A DNA stretch of 64,000 bases. Source: Himantopus leucocephalus (taxonomy: Eukaryota > Chordata > Aves > Charadriiformes > Recurvirostridae). A program made the translations under genes and the position numbers. Positions 58,260 to 64,000 of this stretch are shown piece by piece (within the stretch, counting starts at the first letter, position 1; each line of letters starts with the position of its first letter). The notes under the pieces are model-generated. The model worked only from the letters and a program-made list of their open reading frames with translations, searched no databases and was not told the origin of the DNA. The stretch spans positions 5,476,965 to 5,540,964 of the forward strand of contig RSEF01000026.1 of the NCBI GenBank assembly GCA_003993805.1, given 5' to 3'.

Positions 58260-59741
58260 CTAGCTGCTGGTTGGCAGGAGTATCTCAATGTCTTTGCCAT
58301 TCGACACTACAGCGTTGTTAGAGCAGCTACTTGCCACGTCCGTGGGGGCACCCAGAGAGGACGCCTGGGAGGAGGCTTTGGTTAGTGGAGTAGGAGCAGC
58401 AGGTGACTGAGCGAGGCCGGGTTTCTTTGGAGGAATGGGTGGAGGGTTCCCCCTTTCTGCTCTAGGAATGGTTGGTGACTTAATTCCAGGAGACAATGGG
58501 CTCAGCGGACTGGAAACCTTGCCAGGGCTTGGAGAGTGACTGGATTCGTTTTTGGGGCTCACAGCATTTGCCAGGTTTCGATAGTCCGTGCCAAAGGGTG
58601 AGCTGTTAGGGGAGACAGGTTTAATAGGTCCCTGCTGGCTGGTAAATCTGGAAAGGACCTGAGTGACTGTATTGCGGGCCAACTGCTTGGCGGCAGAGTT
58701 ATCTGCTAGAGTAGGAGACAAATCCCGTGACGGTGGGCTCTGCAAACCACTTGACTGGTGGTCCTGTTCAGCTTGAGACTGAAACTTGTGCCGAGCTGCA
58801 TGGAAACGTTGATTGATCCCCACCTGGTAGGATGACTGGTAACCAGGGCTGCTTGCTGAAGCTCCCACGAGGCGTTTAGTCAGAACTGGTGAGGAGCAGG
58901 GAGAAGGTGTTAGAGAGGAGGCAGCTGTGCCGCTGGGAGACAGGGACACCCCACTAGAAGGGACCTGGGACATCAGATGCACCGGTGACTCTGTTCTTAC
59001 AGGAGAACTTCCATTCTCAACTGCGTTTTCTGGGGCTGCACCAGCAGATTTCTCCTTTTGAACTTGGTTCTCTGCTGCATTTGTCTGCAGTAGCTCACTA
59101 CCCGTCTGCACGTCTGTATCACAATGACCATTGGATTTTGCATAGGAGTGAGTAGGTGTAGCAGGGCTGGGAAACATGGCATGTACAGCTTTGCTTGTGC
59201 TGGCAGGATTTGCTCGGTCTGCCTGCAGACACTCTGTCTGGCAAGACACAGACTTCACTGTGGGACTGTCAGTTTCAACACCTCTGGACATCACCGAGGG
59301 GCTTGGCTGCAAAGGCTCGGTAGGACTGTGCTCCTGGCAAGAAGCCTCCAGCTCTTTCAGGGCTTTCTTCAGACATTCCACCTCTTCTTTGAGTGCTTTT
59401 GTACGGTTTTCTTCTCTGTTCAGCTTGGCTTTCAGCTGTTCTCTTTCAATGTCAAACTCCGAGAGCTGCTTTTCTACTTGTGCTTCCATCTGTAAGCCCC
59501 GCTTCCTCTTGGATGCCAGCTCCTCTTCCAGTTTGCTCACCTTACTCTTCTCTTTTTCCAATTTCAAGCTCAATTCTGCTGTCTTCTGCCCCTCTTCAGC
59601 TGCTTTGGCAGTGGCTTTCTTGCACTCCACTACAAGCATGGAAGACAGTTGCTTGTGGCGTGCCCTTTCCTCCTCCAACTGGCTTGACAGCTTCTTCTGT
59701 TCTTTTTCAAACTTTTTCACTTGGGATTTTTCAAACTCCAG
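58260..59741 (-). CDS. CTTNBP2NL: CTTNBP2NL terminal coding exon
   Basis: 493 codons and a TAG stop at 58262-58260, from LEFEKSQVKKFEKEQ to NGKDIEILLPTSS. The acceptor is cttatcttccag|CTGGAG. The first 145 or so residues are a charged coiled coil; the rest is Ser/Pro-rich and likely disordered, with a PPPIPPKKPG motif that may bind SH3 domains. An ATG at 59780 upstream of the acceptor is intronic and not used. Confidence 0.97.
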   Translation of the reverse strand: MEFEKSQVKKFEKEQKKLSSQLEEERARHKQLSSMLVVECKKATAKAAEEGQKTAELSLKLEKEKSKVSKLEEELASKRKRGLQMEAQVEKQLSEFDIEREQLKAKLNREENRTKALKEEVECLKKALKELEASCQEHSPTEPLQPSPSVMSRGVETDSPTVKSVSCQTECLQADRANPASTSKAVHAMFPSPATPTHSYAKSNGHCDTDVQTGSELLQTNAAENQVQKEKSAGAAPENAVENGSSPVRTESPVHLMSQVPSSGVSLSPSGTAASSLTPSPCSSPVLTKRLVGASASSPGYQSSYQVGINQRFHAARHKFQSQAEQDHQSSGLQSPPSRDLSPTLADNSAAKQLARNTVTQVLSRFTSQQGPIKPVSPNSSPFGTDYRNLANAVSPKNESSHSPSPGKVSSPLSPLSPGIKSPTIPRAERGNPPPIPPKKPGLAQSPAAPTPLTKASSQASSLGAPTDVASSCSNNAVVSNGKDIEILLPTSS

Positions 59742-62700
59742 CTGGAAGATAAGAACAAAAAAAGACTCTAAGGGCACCACAAAACCTCCTGAAAGTAAAT
59801 GAAGTATAATGCCCCCAAAGGGAACGGGGTTACTATCTATCTTGGAGAAACTCCTCAGTAAAAGATGGCAATGGCTAAGAAAGAGGTTCTTGCTCCACGT
59901 ATCTGCAAGGCAGCCTTGTATGACTCAGGCTGCATGTATTAAGAATTATTACTTACTAGTAGTTATATCATGTATGAAATTCAATTGACCTTTACTGAGC
60001 TATACGCCCAGCCTGCCATGCGCCGACAGAACAGGCGATCTGGAGCAAAGCTTCCTTCCACCTCATTTACTACTTTGTCGGTTTGCCTTTTAAAGGCATT
60101 TAGACTTTAAAATGCTGATGTGTTATGTATGTTTAATAAAGTCTACAGCGCTTGAGTAACAGAAAACAGTAGCTTAAATATTTATTATCATCTCTGAATA
60201 ACCTCCCCCAGAGATCTTTCATGACTTATTCTGAATTTTGAGTACTAGAGAGCCCTATCATTTGTAAGTGCAGCCCAGTTCTTGAGAACTTCTCAGGTTT
60301 CAGGCTGAAGTAAGATTTCAAAGCATTTGATTGCCTATTAATAGCTTTTAGCACTGCTCAGCTACAAAAACACCCCAAAAAACTGAGGTTGTTTTTCATA
60401 TCAAAATGATAAAAGCTAGGAGCGCCTTACAGAGGAGGGAGGTCCCTTACTCCTCTTTCAACAGGAAGGTGCAATTAGACGTCACTACCGAGTTCACCAC
60501 GCAGGAGCCCGGGGTTTCCGTGGGTTGGGTAATTACCAGTTAGCAAAGCATACCTGCTGGGTGAGCCGCTCCCGCTCCTTCTCCAGCATGTAGGTAACAT
60601 CATCGCCCTCCGCCGTGTCCTGGGCGTGCCGCTGCCTCTCTTCCTCCAGGTCCAGTATCACCTGCCAAACAAACATCCGTCACTTCAATGCCCAGGCACA
60701 CGTACAAGCAGGGAGAGATCAGTGCCTTCGCACACGGTCCAAAGCCAAGTGACACGGGAGAGCAACCACTCAGACATCCAAATTCAACTCAAAAGATCAC
60801 ATAAAAGCAGCTTTTGGACAAGTTACAATACTACATTATTACACGGTATAGTTGAGTCAGTCTGCGAAAAGTTAGAAAAACCTCACACTGGATGTATCTT
60901 CGTTTTATTACTAAACAGCTGAATCGCATACTTTTCCTCCAGACTGCAGAACAGCCTTGGGAGGTTCATGTTATCTGTCCTTGGGTGGACGGTGCCCTCA
61001 TCAGAATTTCCTGGCAGGACCATTCTTACAAACCCCAGCGGGAGCAGAGGCTCTGCCCCAGAGACCGTGCATCCAGGAGACACGGGGCACTAACAATTAC
61101 AAGACGATCCTCGTTATGGTCTCAGTGGTAATTCGCATACAGGCTTCTCCCCCAGTTTCTTACTGGAGATTTGAGGACTGCGGTGCAAAGTTTATTTTAG
61201 AGAACATGAATTTGTTCTTCCACTTAAGAACAAGATGAGCTCTTGAAACGAAACTGCTTGCCATAAGGACCCAGTTAAGGAGCTCCTTCAGCTTCAACAC
61301 TGAATTATATGAATAATTGAAATTCTATTAACAAAAAAAGCCAGAACACAAACTTCCCAAGAGACTCTGCTGTATCTCACCACCAAAACTCTAGGCTCTC
61401 CCAACACACACTCACCATGAATTCTGCAGCTCCTCAGTCTTCCTGAAATTTAAGCTTCCAAAAAATGCTTAAATATCTTTAAGTACACAAGGAACCTTTT
61501 CACAGAAGGAGACAGGAAGGACAGAAGAAGGGAAAAAAGCCCTGATTGTAATAGCGTGATTTAGCTAGACACTTGGCTGAAAAGTGAAGCACAGCCTTGC
61601 TGTTACTTCCAGTGATTTAGAGAGCAAACCAAAAGCTGAAGATACCTCCAGCTGCCCACCCTGAGCAGTGTCAGTGATGTAAAAGTCAAGGTGGCTGGTT
61701 CCTTATGTCATACCAAGGTTTCTGCAACAGAAATGCTTCAGATTATTCACAGACTGAAAGGAACTTGCTTGGCCTTATCCCCATCAAATCAGTTTATGGA
61801 AAAATAAACTTTAACCCACATGCTGACGAGCACTGAAACAGAAGGTTCAACTTTGAACCTTTTGATTAAAACAGAATGCAACTCTTGTACTTGAGATCTT
61901 TGTACAGGATTTAGTAAGTTTTAATCAAAGCAAGAGTGGCATACCTGAAGAAGATATAGGATAGTATTGGCCCCAGCACAGACGCTAGCCAAAAGTACAC
62001 CTAGATCTGACATTGTAAGAGATACTTCTTAGACACCAGTGTAACGGCATCACCTCACAGTCTGCCACAGACACAGGCAAAAGCAAAAATCCCAGCTATT
62101 TTTTAACATGGAAAAGAAGTATGTGAAGAGGTTAAGATACAGTGCTGCGATGGCAGTGACTGCAGGGATGCTCCAGAGAGCTCCTCCCAGTCGGAGACTC
62201 CAGTGATGTACTCTTGGGCAATTATTCTCTGCCCTGACTACATAGCACGGACAAATACTTCAATCATTTTGACTTGTTTAAATTTACTGCAGGACAAAAC
62301 AAACATGTAAACACTTTTTCAAAAGCTAACTAGATACATAAAGAGAATATGTTGTAGCAAGACTCCAAAAAGCAGAGTTCGGCAGGCTCTTGCTTTCAGA
62401 CTTGTGGGCAGCTTTATGCTCCTCCTTTGTGCCAGAGGAGCAAACCTCTGTGGAAGTACAGCACTTCACTGGTGTCAATATACATGAAAGCTGTATATGA
62501 AGAATAATAGGTGCTTTAATAAAGAGGCCAAATAGCATGAAAAATAGTTTTGGTCACACCCTACCTTCTTAGGAAAGCACACGGAGGTGCACTCCCATAA
62601 GTGCTGGTACCAGCTCTTCGATAATCACTGGGATCAAGTCACAGGCAGAAGAGCGATATGTATGCTGAGAATTAAGTCTTCCAGAAATCCTTTCTTACAT

Positions 62701-63189
62701 TTTCGCAAGCACTATCCCTCCCAGCTGTGAATAAGCTAGTTCCTTTTTTGTGTGTCCTAAACAAAACCATCTTGCATATATTTAAAATTTTGGAATTACA
62801 ATTAATAAGCTTACCAGCTGCATCGTAGTGAGCAAGAAGTTTAAACAAAGGTGCAAGTCCTGTCAGTTACCAAAACTCAAGGCGTTTGTTTTTGCTGAAG
62901 TTAACATATTATCAAAACGCAACTGTTAACTTCCACACATATTTGAAGCAAAACCTACCTTTCTGTGTCTGCTTTCCGCAGCGGCTAGTTGGGATAACAT
63001 TCTTTCTTGCATATTCTTGCAATGTTTCATCACCACTTTCAAAATAGATAAGGGATTGGAGCATACTGGTTGCTTTTCACCATGATTTCCCTCTTTCAGC
63101 GTCTCAAAATCTCTCTGCAAAGCCATTAATGGGTCACTGATGTTGTACTTCCCATAGCGTTCCTCAATGAACGTGTCTCTATGCTGGGC
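58260..63189 (-). CDS. CTTNBP2NL: CTTNBP2NL, CTTNBP2 N-terminal-like protein (partial, 3 of its coding exons)
   Basis: Coiled-coil scaffold related to the N-terminus of cortactin-binding protein 2. The family associates with cortactin/actin and with striatin-PP2A (STRIPAK) complexes in the cytoplasm (established knowledge). Exons 63189-62959, 60661-60554 and 59741-58260 join in phase 0 to give 606 residues. Adding the usual first coding exon of about 33 residues gives about 639, the human length. Order: conserved N-terminal helical region (AQHRDTFIEERYGKYN..), long heptad coiled coil to about residue 265 of the visible part, then a Ser/Pro-rich tail with CSSPVLTKRL, SPGYQSSYQVGINQRF, the proline motif PPPIPPKKPG and the C-terminus LLPTSS. 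The initiator exon is not in the window. No disruption is seen. Confidence 0.96.
59742..60553 (-). other. CTTNBP2NL: CTTNBP2NL intron (812 bp)
   Basis: AT-rich intron with GTATGC donor and TTCCAG acceptor. Nothing else is recognised. Confidence 0.88.
60554..60661 (-). CDS. CTTNBP2NL: CTTNBP2NL exon (coiled-coil segment)
   Basis: 36 codons in phase 0, VILDLEEERQRHAQ through EKERERLTQQ. The acceptor is gtttggcag|GTGATA and the donor is CAGCAG|GTATGC. Found by reading the minus strand between the two larger exons; it is too short to appear as an open frame with its own ATG. Confidence 0.93.
60662..62958 (-). other. CTTNBP2NL: CTTNBP2NL intron (2.3 kb)
   Basis: AT-rich intron with GTAGGT donor and GGCAG acceptor. 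No mobile element or additional exon is recognised. Confidence 0.88.
62959..63189 (-). CDS. CTTNBP2NL: CTTNBP2NL exon (first visible coding exon)
   Basis: 77 codons in phase 0 at both ends, from AQHRDTFIEERYGKYN to AAAESRHRK, the conserved CortBP2-type N-terminal region. The acceptor is ttctgtattgcag|GCCCAG and the donor is AGAAAG|GTAGGT. Reading upstream of the acceptor is intronic, so the methionine start lies in an exon beyond the window. Confidence 0.95.
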
Positions 63190-64000
63190 CTGCAATACAG
63201 AAACAAATTTGCATTTCGATATACTTAAAATAGAAAACTAGCTAAAAAGAGAGTATTTTGTAGTTAATATTAATCTTCCCCAGTTTTCCACTTAACACGG
63301 TCTGACTCATATCCTGTTATCTGCTATAAGAATAGGAGTATTCAGACAGGAAAACAACCAAGTGTGTCCTGTTAAAGGTCCTTGGTTAACAGACAAAAGA
63401 GAGACAGTAATTCACAGGACAAACCTACCAAGCGATGTACCTGCTGAACAGCAGCGCAGTCCGTGCCACCTCCAGACCTCCAGAGCCCCACCTGCACTTT
63501 GCCACTTCTGATCAGGCCCATAAGAAGGGGACAAACACCATGTTTTTCACATACTAGGTGCACATACTATTCCTCTAACGGCAGACTCTGATCAAGTTAA
63601 GACTGAAAAGTTAAGTGTATAGTGAGGACAATAATCCTTCTATCATCAGAATGGATTTTGGCACTGTTGACACTTAAAGTTTCAGCTAGGCTCCAAGCTA
63701 ATAAAAACACTCATTAATACATTTAAAATGGGCAAAAGTTGATGGTACCCCACTAATAAGGACAATAAAATCTAGAAGGATCAAACGTATGCAGGCGAGC
63801 CCAGGTCTCGCAGGCTGTGTCAGCCCCGCACAGCTGGATGTCCCCCCTGCTTCACAACCGCTCCTAGGAGCCACCTGCTCTCCAGGTAAGATACTCCAGT
63901 CTTGAAAAAATTTGCAAAACCCACTTGTATTTCCACAGCTGGAACACAAACACACACACACTATTCACAGGCGGTCTGAAAAGTGTGTGTGTGTGTTATA
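63190..64000 (-). other. CTTNBP2NL: 3' end of the upstream CTTNBP2NL intron
   Basis: AT-rich intronic sequence leading to the acceptor at 63190. The first coding exon (expected to begin MNLEKLSK-like) was looked for on the minus strand and is not present before 64000. Ends in a CA/TG inverted repeat. Confidence 0.8.
63948..63996. repeat. CA/TG inverted repeat
   Basis: A CA run (63948-63961) and a TG run (63983-63996) separated by about 21 bases, able to form a hairpin. It lies in the first visible intron of CTTNBP2NL at the window end. Confidence 0.75.

Noticed and set aside
59742..59780. Extra 13 codons at the start of the terminal CTTNBP2NL open frame (MVPLESFFVLIFQ)
   Set aside because: They lie in the intron upstream of a good acceptor (cttccag at 59742) and do not match the family, whose sequence continues from the previous exon at LEFEK.
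1..64000. Search for tRNA, rRNA, CRISPR arrays, bacterial operons or prophage
   Set aside because: None seen. The spliced vertebrate genes and CR1 elements show eukaryotic nuclear DNA; no tRNA-like cloverleaf or regularly spaced repeats were recognised.

Overview
The window looks like a bird genome, probably a small GC-rich microchromosome. The evidence is CR1 LINE fragments with avian-type 3' ends (octamer ATTCTRTG tails), very GC-rich introns and intergenic DNA, and vertebrate protein-coding exons with canonical GT..AG splice sites. The species cannot be fixed from the sequence alone.

Only two protein-coding genes are supported, both on the minus strand. WNT2B is complete: five coding exons from 18824 down to 1016 splice into a 385-residue secreted Wnt ligand, and every junction was checked for splice sites and phase. 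CTTNBP2NL is partial: its three downstream coding exons (63189-62959, 60661-60554, 59741-58260) are present. Its first coding exon lies beyond base 64000. Its 3'UTR runs to a poly(A) signal at 55658-55663. The order CTTNBP2NL-WNT2B with shared orientation matches the human locus and mirrors the paralogous WNT2/CTTNBP2 region.

Layout: 1-115 CR1 fragment; 116-1015 3' flank/3'UTR of WNT2B with a divergent pair of ZNF143-like motifs; 1016-18824 WNT2B, including a 13.6-kb first intron; about 17930-19760 CpG-rich promoter island; 19770-55640 an intergenic interval of about 36 kb with no convincing gene. That interval holds simple repeats, minisatellites, one CR1 copy, a gap-split CR1 and many short AT-rich islands that resemble conserved regulatory DNA. 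From 55640 to 64000 the composition becomes markedly AT-richer across CTTNBP2NL.

The assembly has one 100-N gap (54861-54960, inside a CR1) and three single-N positions (2056, 46151, 53714). Each single N sits exactly between two near-identical direct repeats, so these are probably unresolved contig or haplotype joins and not biology. I found no clear case for a novel gene system. The most interesting signals are regulatory (ZNF143 pair, G-quadruplex tract beside the WNT2B exon 1 donor, intronic CRE/CpG block, candidate conserved noncoding elements) and assembly-related. Calls of conserved element, CTCF site or ancient repeat rest on eye-level motif recognition and are inference.
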